Positions 9,476 to 20,351 of a stretch of 64,000 nt of DNA are shown in pieces. Every line of letters begins with the position of its first letter. Within the stretch, counting starts at the first letter, position 1. Source of the DNA: Saccharothrix algeriensis (GTDB lineage Bacteria > Actinomycetota > Actinomycetes > Mycobacteriales > Pseudonocardiaceae); assembly GCF_016907655.1 (NCBI RefSeq), contig NZ_JAFBCL010000001.1, forward strand, positions 496,001 to 560,000, written 5' to 3'. Both the position numbers and the translations under genes were made by a program. The notes under the pieces are model-generated. The model saw only the letters and a program-made list of their open reading frames with translations. It did no database searches and had not been told where the DNA came from.

Positions 9476-9738
9476 CGCGCGGGCCTCCTCGTGGTTTCGC
9501 GGGTGGTTCCACGGCGCGCGGGAACCGCCGCGGGTTCCCGCGCCGGCACGCAGTACAGCACCACCGGCGTCACCGCGTGGCCGCTTTCGCCGACTCGCCC
9601 GACCACCGCGCCAACGGCCACCGCGCGCCCGGCCACCGCCGCGCACGGCGCCACCGCCCCGCGACCAGCCCCGGGAACAGGCACCGACGCGCGCCCCGGC
9701 CCGCTCGGCGGGCTCCCCCGCCTCACCGACCGCGCCAC
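9472..9738 (-). CDS. Possible small protein between hemH and the YcxB-like gene
   Basis: This is an 88-codon frame starting with a GTG at 9738. The composition (Arg, Ala, Pro, Gly) is close to what shadow frames give, so the protein is doubtful. The gene geometry argues for it: the start lies one base after the hemH stop, and its TGA overlaps the next start by 4 bp. The central part reads ESGHAVTPVVLYCVPAREP. It matches no family I know. If it is not a gene, this is a 264-bp spacer without other features. Confidence 0.35.
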   Translation of the reverse strand: MARSVRRGSPPSGPGRASVPVPGAGRGAVAPCAAVAGRAVAVGAVVGRVGESGHAVTPVVLYCVPAREPAAVPARRGTTRETTRRPAR

Positions 9739-9739
9739 G

Positions 9740-10756
9740 TCACCGCGCGGGCCGCTTGGCGGGCTCGCAGCACAGCGGGGCGCAGGGCGCGCCGTTGACC
9801 GTGCACCCGGCGGCCGGGAAGGCGGACAGCTTCCGCGCCGGCGCGCCGGACAGGTGCTCGGCGACGAGTTCGGCGACCAGCCGCGCGAACCGCGGGTCGT
9901 CGTTGGGCGTGGCGGCGCGGGCGAAGCCCAGCCCCAGCTCGGCGGCGCGGTCGCGGGCCTCGGTGTCCAGGTCCCACACCACTTCCAGGTGATCGCTGAC
10001 GAACCCGATCGGGCACACCACGACGTTGGCCACGCCTCGGGCGGCCAGGGCCTCGACGTGGTCGACGACGTCGGGCTCCAGCCACGGGACCTGCGGCGGC
10101 CCGGACCGCGACTGCCACACCACGTCGTGCTCCTCGGCGCCGACCGCGCCCGCGACCAGCCGGGCCGCCTCCGCGACCTGCCGGGAGTAGCGGTGGCCGC
10201 CCTCCTCCGGCGGCCCGGACGCCCGGTCGGCCGACAGCGGCACCGAGTGCGCGGTGAACACCAGGCGGTAGTCGGCGAAGTCGGCCGCCGCGGTCCGCAC
10301 GGCGTCCGCGAAGCACTCGACGAACAGCGGGTGGTCGAAGAACTGGCGCAGCTTCACCAGCTCGGGCGCGTCGGGCACGGCCGCGCGGGCGCGCCGGACG
10401 TCCTCGTCGTACTGCCGGCACGCGGAGTACCCGCCGTAGGCGCTGGTCGGGAACACCAGGGCGCGCCGGACGCCGGCGGCCTTCATCTCCGCGAGGGTGT
10501 CCTCGACCATCGGGTGCCAGTTGCGGTTGCCGAAGTACACCGGCAGGTCGATCAACCCCTCGACCGCCGCGATGGCGGCGCGGTTGAGCGCGTTGATCGG
10601 CGAGACGCCGCCGAAGTGCCGGTAGTGCTGCTCGACCTCGTCCAGGCGCTCGGGCGGCACGCCCCGGCCTCGGGTCACGTTCTCCAGGAAGGGGCGGACG
10701 TCCTCGGGCCCTTCCGGTCCCCCGAAGGACAGCCAGAGCAGCGCGTCGTAACTCAC
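9740..10756 (-). CDS. hemH: Coproporphyrin/proto-type ferrochelatase
   Basis: This enzyme inserts Fe2+ into the porphyrin ring. In actinobacteria it uses coproporphyrin III, giving coproheme for ChdC. The 338-residue protein has the metal-binding histidine region [13 protein letters not shown], the conserved [22 protein letters not shown], and a C-terminal cysteine cluster ([14 protein letters not shown]) like the [2Fe-2S] ligands of actinobacterial enzymes. It starts with a GTG at 10756. It lies 79 bp downstream of the enoyl reductase gene, the same order as fabG1-inhA-hemZ in mycobacteria. The name cpfC would also fit. Confidence 0.93.
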   Translation of the reverse strand: MSYDALLWLSFGGPEGPEDVRPFLENVTRGRGVPPERLDEVEQHYRHFGGVSPINALNRAAIAAVEGLIDLPVYFGNRNWHPMVEDTLAEMKAAGVRRALVFPTSAYGGYSACRQYDEDVRRARAAVPDAPELVKLRQFFDHPLFVECFADAVRTAAADFADYRLVFTAHSVPLSADRASGPPEEGGHRYSRQVAEAARLVAGAVGAEEHDVVWQSRSGPPQVPWLEPDVVDHVEALAARGVANVVVCPIGFVSDHLEVVWDLDTEARDRAAELGLGFARAATPNDDPRFARLVAELVAEHLSGAPARKLSAFPAAGCTVNGAPCAPLCCEPAKRPAR

Positions 10757-10835
10757 CCGGACATCCTGGCCCCGGTCGGCCCGGGGCGCACAACCGGGTC
10801 GGCGTGATCGTCGGCACGCCGACCCGGTGCCGCGC

Positions 10836-11603
10836 CTACAGGCCCAGGAAGTGCACGCCGCCGTCGACGAACACCATCGAGCCGGTGGTGGCCGGGAGCC
10901 AGTCGGACAGCAGGCCGCACACGGACTTGGCGACCGGCGTCGGGTCGTCGACGTCCCAGCCCAGCGGAGCCTTCTCGCCCCACATCGCCTCCAGATCAGC
11001 GAAGCCCGGGATCGACTTGGCGGCCATGGTGCGCACCGGGCCCGCGGAGACCAGGTTCACCCGGATGCCCTGCGGCCCCAGGTCGCGCGCCAGGTAGCGG
11101 TTGATCGACTCGAACGCCGCCTTGGCCGGCCCCATCCAGTTGTAGGCGGGCCACGCCTGGCGGGCGTCGAAGTCCAGGCCCACCACCGACGCGCCCCGGC
11201 CCAGCAGCGGCAGGGTCGCGCGCACCAGCGCCTTGTACGAGTACGCCGAGACGTGCATCGCCGTGGCCACGTCCTCCCACGGCGCGTCCATGAACGGCGC
11301 GCCCAGGCAGGACGGCGGCGCGTAGCCGATCGCGTGCACCACGCCGTCCAGCCCGTCCACGTGCTCGCGCACCCGGTCGGCCAGCGTGTCCAGGTGCCCC
11401 TGGTCCTGCACGTCCAGCTCCACCACCGGGGCGGGCTGCGGCAGCCGCCTGGCGATCCGCTCCACCAGGCTCATCCGGCCGAAGCCGGTGAGCACCACCC
11501 GGGCGCCCTGTTCCTGGGCGACCCGGGCCACGTGGAAGCCGATCGACGCGTCCGTGATCACCCCGGTGACCAGCAGCCGCTTGCCTTCGAGCAGACCCGT
11601 CAC
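10836..11603 (-). CDS. fabI: NADH-dependent enoyl-[acyl-carrier-protein] reductase, InhA-like
   Basis: This is the last reductive step of type II fatty-acid elongation. The 255-residue SDR protein is very like mycobacterial Inh[21 protein letters not shown] for the nucleotide-binding loop, the catalytic Tyr and Lys in [19 protein letters not shown], and [14 protein letters not shown] in the substrate loop. It starts with a GTG at 11603. It is 54 bp downstream of fabG and probably co-transcribed with it. In mycobacteria the two act in the FAS-II system that extends mycolate precursors. Pseudonocardiaceae lack mycolates, so general fatty-acid synthesis is more likely here. Confidence 0.93.
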   Translation of the reverse strand: MTGLLEGKRLLVTGVITDASIGFHVARVAQEQGARVVLTGFGRMSLVERIARRLPQPAPVVELDVQDQGHLDTLADRVREHVDGLDGVVHAIGYAPPSCLGAPFMDAPWEDVATAMHVSAYSYKALVRATLPLLGRGASVVGLDFDARQAWPAYNWMGPAKAAFESINRYLARDLGPQGIRVNLVSAGPVRTMAAKSIPGFADLEAMWGEKAPLGWDVDDPTPVAKSVCGLLSDWLPATTGSMVFVDGGVHFLGL

Positions 11604-11657
11604 GTGTGTTTCCTCCGAAAGAGTCGAGATGCGGGAGTGGGTCGTTCAGCGGGTCGT

Positions 11658-12804
<1,147 letters not shown>

Positions 12805-12818
12805 CCCCGGCAGCGTAG

Positions 12819-12910
12819 CCACCGGCTCCCGCGCGGACGGCCGCCCCGGTCGTGCGGGGCGACGGCGCGCACCTGGTGGACCACCGGCTCCCGCGCGGAC
12901 GGCCGCCCCG
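12819..12910. repeat. 30-bp direct repeat in the cutA / YchJ-operon intergenic region
   Basis: Two exact 30-bp copies (12819-12848 and 12881-12910; each starts CCACCGGCTCCCGCGCGGAC) lie 62 bp apart between the divergent genes. They may come from a local duplication or be a paired binding site. Confidence 0.8.
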
Positions 12911-12930
12911 CCTCCCCTATCCTCGAACCC

Positions 12931-13107
12931 GTGGACACCGACGAAGCCGTGGCGGTGCTGTCCGACCCGACCTCGGCGCCGGACGCCCGCTACCAGGCCC
13001 ACGCCGACCTGGTGGCCGCGGCGGCGGGCGGGGACGCCGCCGCCGGGGCGGCCCTGGAGTGGTTGCGCTGGAACCGGTCGGGCCGCACGGCCTGCGACAC
13101 CCCGTGA
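12931..13107 (+). CDS. Small hypothetical protein, translationally coupled to a YchJ-like gene
   Basis: This is a 58-residue acidic, Ala-rich helical protein (VDTDEAVAVLSDPTSAPDAR ... LEWLRWNRSGRTACDTP) that I do not recognise. It starts with a GTG at 12931, and its TGA overlaps the next gene's GTG (GTGA at 13104-13107). The tight coupling and full G/C third positions support a real gene. It may be an accessory subunit of, or have been split from, its neighbour. Confidence 0.55.
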   Translation: MDTDEAVAVLSDPTSAPDARYQAHADLVAAAAGGDAAAGAALEWLRWNRSGRTACDTP

Positions 13108-13487
13108 CGGCCGCCTGCCCCTGCGGCCTCGGCGAGCCCTACGAGCGGTGCTGCGGGGCGCTGCACTCCGGGCTGCGGACCGCGCCGACCGCGGAGAGCC
13201 TGATGCGGTCGCGCTTCGCCGCGTTCGCGGTCTCCGACGAGGACTACCTGCTGGCCACCTGGCACCGGTCGACCCGCCCGCCGCGCGTCGGGTTCGACCC
13301 GGACCAGCGGTGGACCCGGCTGGAGGTGGTGGACCGCACCGGCGGCGGCCTGCTGGAGACCACCGGCACCGTCGAGTTCCGCGCCCACTACCGGTGGCGG
13401 GGGCGGCGCGACCGGCTGCACGAGAACAGCCGCTTCGTCCGCGAGGACGGGCGCTGGCTCTACGTCGGCCCGCTGACGACCCCCTGA
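13104..13487 (+). CDS. YchJ-family (UPF0225) protein with SEC-C zinc motif
   Basis: This is a 127-residue protein starting with a GTG at 13104. The N terminus is a SEC-C-type metal motif, CPCGLGEPYERCCGALHSG, with four Cys positions. It is followed by the NTF2-like YchJ fold: PTAESLMRSRFAAFAVSDEDYLLATWHRSTRP and the C-terminal HENSRFVREDGRWLYVGP. The molecular function of the family is unknown. It overlaps the 58-residue gene upstream by 4 bp. The gene downstream is convergent. Confidence 0.85.
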   Translation: MTAACPCGLGEPYERCCGALHSGLRTAPTAESLMRSRFAAFAVSDEDYLLATWHRSTRPPRVGFDPDQRWTRLEVVDRTGGGLLETTGTVEFRAHYRWRGRRDRLHENSRFVREDGRWLYVGPLTTP

Positions 13488-13515
13488 CGACCCCGCTGAC
13501 GGCTCGCGCGGGCCG

Positions 13516-14289
13516 TCAGGGAGGGGACGCGGGACCCGGCGGCCTGCGCACCGAGTCGAGCAGGTTGCGCGCGACGGCCCGCAGCTTGGTGTTGTGCACC
13601 TGCGACTCCTCCACCAGCCGCTGGAACGCCTCGTCCGCGTCGATCCCGTGCGCCGCCATGAGCACGCCCTTGGCCTGGTCGATCTCGGCCCGCGACCCCA
13701 GCGCCCGCTCCAGGTGCGCGATGAGCGCCCGCGACCGCTCGTAGCGCCGGAACCCGGCGATGGCGGTGGACGCGGCGGTGGTGAACAGCCTCAGCAGCGA
13801 CTCGTCGAACGGGTCGAACGCGGACTCGGCGGAGCTGTAGAGGTTGAGCGCGCCCAGCACCGAGTCCTCCACCACCAGCGGCGCGGACAGGTAGGACCGC
13901 ACGCCGGCCCGCTGCGCCGACGCCGCGAACTCGGGCCACTCCGCCCGCCCGCCCTCGACCGTCGCCCGCACCGGGCGCTGCGACCGCGCCGCCTCCAGGC
14001 ACGGCCCCCGGTCCGCCGCGTACTGGTCGGTGTCGATCGCGACCACCTTCTCGTCGGTGGCGGCGGCGGTCGACGCGCCCCGCGACCCCACGACGGTGAC
14101 CGAGACGTTCTCGGCATCGGGGATGACCCGGGAGGCCGACTCGGCCAGCTGGAGCAGCACCTCGTCGAGGGACTGCTCGTCGGCCAGCACCCCGGCGAGT
14201 TCCTCCAGCGCTTCGCTGGCCTCGTCCAGTTGGGTGGTGGTGACGCGGTTTTCGATGCTCACCTGCACTGTGTACACCGCGCGCGCCAT
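13516..14289 (-). CDS. GAF-ANTAR RNA-binding regulator
   Basis: This is a 257-residue soluble protein. Residues ~25-175 form a GAF sensor domain (SLDEVLLQLAESASRVIPDAE ... GVRSYLSAPLVVEDSVLGALNLYSS). The C terminus is an ANTAR domain (RALGSRAEIDQAKGVLMAAHG and DADEAFQRLVEESQVHNTKLR). ANTAR proteins bind tandem hairpins in mRNA leaders and prevent termination. The ligand of the GAF domain is unknown. The start is the ATG at 14289; the frame is open further upstream. It is divergent from the response-regulator operon with only 28 bp between starts, so the promoters must overlap. Confidence 0.85.
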   Translation of the reverse strand: MARAVYTVQVSIENRVTTTQLDEASEALEELAGVLADEQSLDEVLLQLAESASRVIPDAENVSVTVVGSRGASTAAATDEKVVAIDTDQYAADRGPCLEAARSQRPVRATVEGGRAEWPEFAASAQRAGVRSYLSAPLVVEDSVLGALNLYSSAESAFDPFDESLLRLFTTAASTAIAGFRRYERSRALIAHLERALGSRAEIDQAKGVLMAAHGIDADEAFQRLVEESQVHNTKLRAVARNLLDSVRRPPGPASPP

Positions 14290-14317
14290 AATCGCCGCTA
14301 CCAGAAGGGGGTGGCCG

Positions 14318-15001
14318 GTGCGCGTGCTGCTGGTCGAGGACGACGACGGCGTCGCCGACGCCCTCGTGGCGGCGCTGGAGGCCAACGGCCACCGCCCGCG
14401 GCGCGTCGGTCGCGGCGCGGACGCGCTGCGCCACCACCGGGGCCACGACCTGCTGCTCCTGGACCTCGGCCTGCCCGACGCCGACGGGTTGGAGGTCCTG
14501 CGCCGGATCCGCCGGGTGACCGCGGCGCCGGTGCTGGTGCTGACCGCGCGGGGTGACGAGCGTTCCATCGTGCGCGGGCTGCGCTCGGGCGCGGACGACT
14601 ACCTGGTCAAGCCCGTGCGGCTGGGCGAGCTGCTGGCCCGGATGGACGCGGTGGCCCGGCGGGCGGCGCGGGAGGGCCCGCCCGCGCGCACCGTCCGCGC
14701 GGGCGACGTGGAGATCGACCTGGAGGGCAGGCGGGTGCGGGTCGGCGCGGCCGAGGTGTCCCTGACCACCAAGGAGTTCGACGTGCTGGCGGCGCTGGCC
14801 GGGCGGGCGGGCACGGCGGTGAGCCGCCAGCAGCTGATGGACGAGGTGTGGGGCGACGCCTACCTGGCCGTGTCGCGGGCGCTGGACGTGCACCTGGCGG
14901 GGCTGCGCGCCAAGCTGGGCCGGCCGGGGCTGGTGACCACCATCCGGGGCTTCGGCTACCGGCTGGCCGCGGACCCGCCCGGCGAGCGGGCCGGCGGCTG
15001 A
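14318..15001 (+). CDS. OmpR/PhoB-family response regulator
   Basis: This is a 227-residue two-component regulator. Its receiver domain has acidic pocket EDDD (residues 7-10), phospho-acceptor Asp in LLLLDLGLPDADG (~51) and Lys in YLVKPVRLGELL. Its C-terminal winged helix has SLTTKEFDVLAALAGRAG and VTTIRGFGYRLA. The GTG start at 14318 is chosen because AAGGGG lies 7 nt upstream. The stop abuts the GTG of the histidine kinase, so the pair is one operon with the TAXI lipoprotein. Confidence 0.92.
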   Translation: MRVLLVEDDDGVADALVAALEANGHRPRRVGRGADALRHHRGHDLLLLDLGLPDADGLEVLRRIRRVTAAPVLVLTARGDERSIVRGLRSGADDYLVKPVRLGELLARMDAVARRAAREGPPARTVRAGDVEIDLEGRRVRVGAAEVSLTTKEFDVLAALAGRAGTAVSRQQLMDEVWGDAYLAVSRALDVHLAGLRAKLGRPGLVTTIRGFGYRLAADPPGERAGG

Positions 15002-16360
15002 GTGCGCCGCCGCCTGCTGCTGGTGCTGCTGCTGTTCTCCGCCGCCGCCGTGGCGGGGTTCGCGGCGCCGCTGCTGTCCGCCACCGCCGCCGAGCGCACC
15101 CAGCGGTTCGTCATCGGCCGCACCGCCGACCTGGACCGGTTCGCGGCGCTCGCCCAGCAGGTCGGGGCCGGCGGGGACCGGGCCGCGCTGGCGGACGAGG
15201 TGGCCGCGTACGTCGACCTGTACGGCGAGCCCGTCGTCGTGGTCGACGCGCGGCGGCAGCCGGTGGCGCAGGCCGGGACCACCGCCGACGACCCGGCGCT
15301 GGCCGGCGTGCTGGACGCGGCGCTGCGCAACCAGCCCGTGCCGGCCGTGCCGACGCTCACCCCGTGGGCGTCCGGCTCCGTGGTGTTCGCCCGGCCGGTC
15401 GGCACCGGCACGCGGGTGGCGGGCGCGGTGGTGCTGCGGGCGTCGGTGGACCGGGCGGCAGCCGACGTGGCGCGGCGCTGGCTGTGGGTGCTGGGCGGGG
15501 CGCTGGCGGCGGGGGTCGGCTCGGTGCTGCTGGTGCTCGTGGTGACGCGGTGGCTGCTGCGCCCGCTGGCGGAGCTGGCGGCCGGGGTCCGGGCGGTGGC
15601 GGCCGGGCAGCGGCGGGCGCACGTGCCCGAGCGCAGCGGGCCGCCGGAGGTGCGCGAGCTGTCGGAGTCGTTCAACCGGATGTCCGACGCGGTGGCCGAG
15701 GCGGCCGACCAGCAGCGGCGGCTGGTCGCGGACGCGTCGCACCAGCTGCGCAACCCGATGGCGGCGCTGCGGCTGCGGATGGACACGCTGGGCGACCAGG
15801 TGCGGCCCGGCGGGACGCGCGCCTACGACGCGGCCGTCGCGGAGATCGAGCGGCTGGAGTCGCTGCTGGGCGGGCTGCTGGCGCTGGCGGCGGCGGAGAG
15901 CACCGCCACGGAGGTCGCGGCGGGCGGGCGGGAGCCGGGGCTGGCCGACGCCGGCGCGGTGGCCGCCGACCGCGCGGACTTCTGGCAGGTGCCGCCGCCC
16001 GCCGCGCCGGCGCTCGCGGTGCTGGTGCGGTGCCCGGAGTCGGAGCTGGCGCAGGTGCTGGACGTGCTGCTGGACAACGCGCTCAAGCACGGCGGCGGGC
16101 GGGTGGCGGTGACCCTGGGCGCGGACCGGGCGGCGGGCGTGGGCTGGGTGGGCGTGGCCGACGACGGTCCGGGCCTGAGCGCGGCGGAGCTGCCCCGCGC
16201 CGTGGAGCGGTTCTGGCGCGGCCGGTCCGACCGGCCCGGCACCGGCCTGGGCCTGGCGATCGCCGACCGGCTGGTGCGGGCGCGCGGCGGCGCGCTGGAG
16301 CTGTCCTCGGAGGGCGGCCTGGTGGCGCGGGTCGTGCTGCCGCTGGAGCCCGCGCTGTGA
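15002..16360 (+). CDS. Sensor histidine kinase
   Basis: This is a 452-residue membrane kinase. Helix 1 covers residues ~3-28. It is followed by an extracytoplasmic sensor region of ~130 residues, helix 2 (WLWVLGGALAAGVGSVLLVL), a HAMP-like linker, the phosphorylated His in VADASHQLRNPMAALRLRM, the N box LDNALKHGG and G boxes VADDGPGLS and RPGTGLGLAIADRL. It starts directly after the response regulator stop and overlaps the TAXI gene by 4 bp (GTGA). The partner lipoprotein suggests that ligand binding outside the membrane is passed to this kinase. Confidence 0.92.
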   Translation: MRRRLLLVLLLFSAAAVAGFAAPLLSATAAERTQRFVIGRTADLDRFAALAQQVGAGGDRAALADEVAAYVDLYGEPVVVVDARRQPVAQAGTTADDPALAGVLDAALRNQPVPAVPTLTPWASGSVVFARPVGTGTRVAGAVVLRASVDRAAADVARRWLWVLGGALAAGVGSVLLVLVVTRWLLRPLAELAAGVRAVAAGQRRAHVPERSGPPEVRELSESFNRMSDAVAEAADQQRRLVADASHQLRNPMAALRLRMDTLGDQVRPGGTRAYDAAVAEIERLESLLGGLLALAAAESTATEVAAGGREPGLADAGAVAADRADFWQVPPPAAPALAVLVRCPESELAQVLDVLLDNALKHGGGRVAVTLGADRAAGVGWVGVADDGPGLSAAELPRAVERFWRGRSDRPGTGLGLAIADRLVRARGGALELSSEGGLVARVVLPLEPAL

Positions 16361-17268
16361 ACCGGCGGGGGTTCCTGCTGGGCCTGCTCGGCCTGCCCGC
16401 CGCCGGGTGCGCCCCGGCCGGGTGCGCCGCGGGCGAGCCGTCCGACGAGCTGCCCGTCGCGGCGGGCGAGCGGGGCGGGCTGTACTACGACTTCGCCACC
16501 CTGCTGGCCGCGCGGCTCGACCCGGGGCTGCGCGCCCGGGTGGTGGAGACCGAGGGCAGCCTGGCGAACCTGGACCTGCTGCGCTCCGGCGGCGCGCGGG
16601 TGGCGCTGACCCTGGCCGACGCGGCGCGCGGCGCCGACCCGCTGCCGGACCTGCGCGCCCTGGGCCGGGTGTACGAGAACTACCTGCAGCTGGTCGTGCG
16701 CGCCGACGACCCGGCGCGGCACGTCGCCGACCTGGCCGGCCGGGTGGTCTCGCTGGGCGCGGCGGGCTCGGGCGCGTCGCTGTCGGGCGGGCGGGTGCTC
16801 GTCGCGGCCGGGCTGGCGGGGCGCGTGCGGGTGGAGCACCTGCGGTTGGCCGAGGCCGCGCGGGCCCTGGTGGACCGGCGGGTCGACGCCCTGCTGTGGT
16901 CCGGCGGGGTGCCGACGCCCGTGCTGGCGCGGCTGCCCGCCGTCCGCCTGCTGCCGCTGGCGGGGCTGCTGGGCGGGCTGCGCGCGGCGCACGGGTCGGT
17001 GTACGAGCAGGCCCCGGTGCCCGTGGGCGTCTACGGCTCGGCGCGCGAGGTGGCCACCATCGGCGTGGCCAACCTGCTGGTGTGCCGGGCCGGCCTGCCC
17101 GACGCGGTGGCCGCCTCGATCACCCGCACCCTGGTGTCCCGGGCCGCCGCGCTCGTGCCCGACCAGACCGTCGGCACCCAGTACCTCGACGTCCGCAGCC
17201 TGATCGGCACGACCGGCCTGCCGCTGCACCCCGGCGCCGCCGCGGCCTACCGCGACCTGCACGGCTGA
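16357..17268 (+). CDS. TAXI-family solute-binding lipoprotein
   Basis: This is a 303-residue protein with a twin-arginine start (NRRGFLLGLLGLP) and a lipobox-like PAAGC, so it is probably a Tat-exported lipoprotein. The mature part fits TAXI (TRAP-associated extracytoplasmic immunogenic) proteins: ERGGLYYDFATLLAARL, EGSLANLDLLRSGGARVALTLAD and TIGVANLLVCRAGLPDAVA. TAXI proteins bind small acids for TRAP transporters, but no TRAP permease gene is nearby. The 4-bp overlap with the kinase gene suggests a sensory rather than a transport role. The ligand is unknown. Confidence 0.85.
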   Translation: MNRRGFLLGLLGLPAAGCAPAGCAAGEPSDELPVAAGERGGLYYDFATLLAARLDPGLRARVVETEGSLANLDLLRSGGARVALTLADAARGADPLPDLRALGRVYENYLQLVVRADDPARHVADLAGRVVSLGAAGSGASLSGGRVLVAAGLAGRVRVEHLRLAEAARALVDRRVDALLWSGGVPTPVLARLPAVRLLPLAGLLGGLRAAHGSVYEQAPVPVGVYGSAREVATIGVANLLVCRAGLPDAVAASITRTLVSRAAALVPDQTVGTQYLDVRSLIGTTGLPLHPGAAAAYRDLHG

Positions 17269-17283
17269 AGCGCCCGACCCGCG

Positions 17284-17316
17284 CCGGCCGGCGCGTCGAC
17301 CCGCCGCGCCGGCCGG
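17284..17316. terminator. Bidirectional hairpin between convergent TAXI and VWA genes
   Basis: A 12-bp perfect stem (17284-17295 with 17305-17316) and a 9-nt loop fill most of the 54-bp convergent gap. The left arm also contains a 14-bp palindrome (GCGCCGGCCGGCGC, 17281-17294). Confidence 0.55.
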
Positions 17317-17322
17317 GCCGCC

Positions 17323-18288
17323 CTACGGCAGCCGCTGCCCCAGCACCAGCGCGCCGGCCACCGCGATCAGCCCGACCAGCGTGCCCAGCACGACCCACGG
17401 CCTGCCGGCGTCGGCCCGCTTCTTCTCGTAGCCGATCTGCTCGCCGAGGGTGTCGTAGACCCGCCGCAGCTCCTCCGCGCTCGCCGCCTTGAAGAACTCG
17501 CCGCCGGAGAGCTGCGCGATCTCCTTCATCGACTCGTCGTCCACCGGCACCTCCTGCCGGCGGCCCTCGATGTCGACCACGCCGTCCTCGGTGCCGAACG
17601 AGATGGTGGAGATCGGGATGCCCGCCTTCTTGGCGTCCTCCGCCGCGTCGGTCGCCCGCCGCGTGCCCACCGTCTCCTTGCCGTCGGTCATCAGCACGAC
17701 CCGCGCGGGCGGCGGGCCGTCCGCGCCGCCGACGATCTTGCCGAACGAGTCGATCGCCGACAGCGCCGCCATGATCGCGTCGCCGGTCGCGGTGGACTGC
17801 GCCAGCTTGAGCGCGTCGATGCTCTGCGTCACCGCGCCCCGGTCGGTGGTCGGCGCGACCAGGACCGTCGCCGAGCCGGCGAACGAGATCAGCCCCAGGT
17901 TGATGCCCGGCGTCAGGCCCTCGGCGAACGACTTGGCCGCCACCTGCGCCGCGTCCAGCCGGGACGGCTGCACGTCGGTCGCCTTCATCGACAGCGACGT
18001 GTCGACCACCAGCATCACGGTCGCCCGGTTGCGCGGCACCTTCTGCTCGGCGGTCGGCCCGGCCAGCGCCACCGTCAGCAGGGTGAACGCCACCAGCAGC
18101 AGCGCCGCCGGCGCGTGCCGCCACCAGCCCTGCTGCTTCGGGGCGACCTTCTCCAGCATGGGCAGGTTCGCGAACCGCAGCACCCGCTTGCGCTGCAGGC
18201 GCTGCACCACCACGTAGAACGCCGCCACCGCCGCCACCGCCAGCAGCAGCAGGAACCACCACGGCGCGGTGAAACCCGACAGGCTCAT
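17323..18288 (-). CDS. Membrane VWA-domain protein of a MoxR system
   Basis: This is a 321-residue protein with two N-terminal membrane helices (WWFLLLLAVAAVAAFYVVV and HAPAALLLVAFTLLTVAL), a periplasm-facing VWA domain (MIDAS VVDTSLSMKATDV, then TATGDAIMAALS and VVLMTDGKETVGT) and a C-terminal helix (VVLGTLVGLIAVAGALVLG). It matches Rv1481 of M. tuberculosis in type and position. It is the last gene of the moxR-DUF58-VWA operon, overlapping DUF58 at one base (ATGA). In M. tuberculosis the moxR1 region has been linked to envelope stress; the exact client is unknown. Confidence 0.9.
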   Translation of the reverse strand: MSLSGFTAPWWFLLLLAVAAVAAFYVVVQRLQRKRVLRFANLPMLEKVAPKQQGWWRHAPAALLLVAFTLLTVALAGPTAEQKVPRNRATVMLVVDTSLSMKATDVQPSRLDAAQVAAKSFAEGLTPGINLGLISFAGSATVLVAPTTDRGAVTQSIDALKLAQSTATGDAIMAALSAIDSFGKIVGGADGPPPARVVLMTDGKETVGTRRATDAAEDAKKAGIPISTISFGTEDGVVDIEGRRQEVPVDDESMKEIAQLSGGEFFKAASAEELRRVYDTLGEQIGYEKKRADAGRPWVVLGTLVGLIAVAGALVLGQRLP

Positions 18289-19237
18289 CAGGCCGCACCC
18301 CCCGACCACCGGCGCTTGCGCGCCACCACGAACCGCACGGTGTCGGCGATCCAGTCCGAATCGGTGCGCAGCACCAGGTGCCCCGCGCCGGCCTGCCGCA
18401 GCCCGGCGGCCACCGACGCCCGGTGCTCGGCCGCCGCCGCCGCGAACTCGCGGCGCAGCAGCGGCGAGGCGGTCACCTCGCGCTGCCGCCCGCTCTCCGG
18501 GTCGGCCAGCACGACCGTCCCGACGTCGGGCAGGTCGATGTCGCGCGGGTCGACGACCTCGATCGCCACCAGGTCGTGCCGGGCGGACAGGGCGCGCAGC
18601 GGGCGCTGCCAGTCCGTCGCGCCCAGGAAGTCGGAGATCACCACGACCAGGCCGCGGCGGCGCGGCGGGCGGCGCAGCTGCTCGACCAGCTCCGCCAGGG
18701 AGCCGCGGGTGCCCTCCGGCGCGCGGGGCGTCTCGGCGACCTTGCGGATCAGCCCGCGCGCGTGCGCCAGGCCGCCGCGCGCGGGCACGCGGACCAGCGC
18801 GTCGCCGGTGGACACCAGCGCCCCGATCCGGTTGCCGCCGCCGCGGGTCAGGTGCGCGGTGGCAGCCGTCGCGGCCACCACCAGGTCGCGCTTCTCGCAC
18901 ACCGCCGTGCCGAAGTCCAGCGACGGCGACAGGTCGATCGCCAGCCACGTCTCCAGCTCGCGGTCGGCGACGGTCTCGCGGATGTGCGGCACGGTGGTCC
19001 GCGCCGTGACCGCCCAGTCCATCCGGCGCACGTCGTCACCGGGCTGGTAGGGCCGCGCCTCGCCCGGTTCGGAGCCCGGACCGGGCACCAGGCCGAGGTG
19101 GTTGCCCTGCAGCAGGCCGTCGAGCCGGCGGCGGACGTCGAACTCCAGCGTGCGCAGCGCGGCCTCCAGGCGACCGCCGTGCAGCGCCGGCGGCGCCCAG
19201 CCCGGCCGCCCGCCCGCCGCGGTGGTGTCGTCGGCGG

Positions 19238-19241
<4 letters not shown>
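18288..19241 (-). CDS. DUF58 protein of a MoxR system
   Basis: This is a 317-residue soluble protein with the DUF58 signature (PGDDVRRMDWAVTARTTVPHIRE ... followed by ELETWLAIDLSPSLDFGT) and a degenerate VWA-like fold in its C-terminal half (GLVVVISDFLG). It corresponds to Rv1480. It starts with a GTG at 19241, overlapping the moxR stop by 4 bp, and ends overlapping the VWA start. DUF58 proteins are thought to link the MoxR ATPase to membrane VWA partners; direct biochemical evidence is thin. Confidence 0.9.
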
Positions 19242-20275
<1,034 letters not shown>

Positions 20276-20351
20276 CAGGTCCTCCTACGACAGGGTTGTG
20301 CGACGGCGCCCCAGTCTCCCCTGCCCCCGGTGTGGCTCTTGTGAAGGGGTC

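Noticed and set aside
12990..16090. Long minus-strand frame under the two-component operon
   Set aside because: His/Arg/Gln-rich reverse-strand shadow; the plus-strand genes carry all catalytic motifs.
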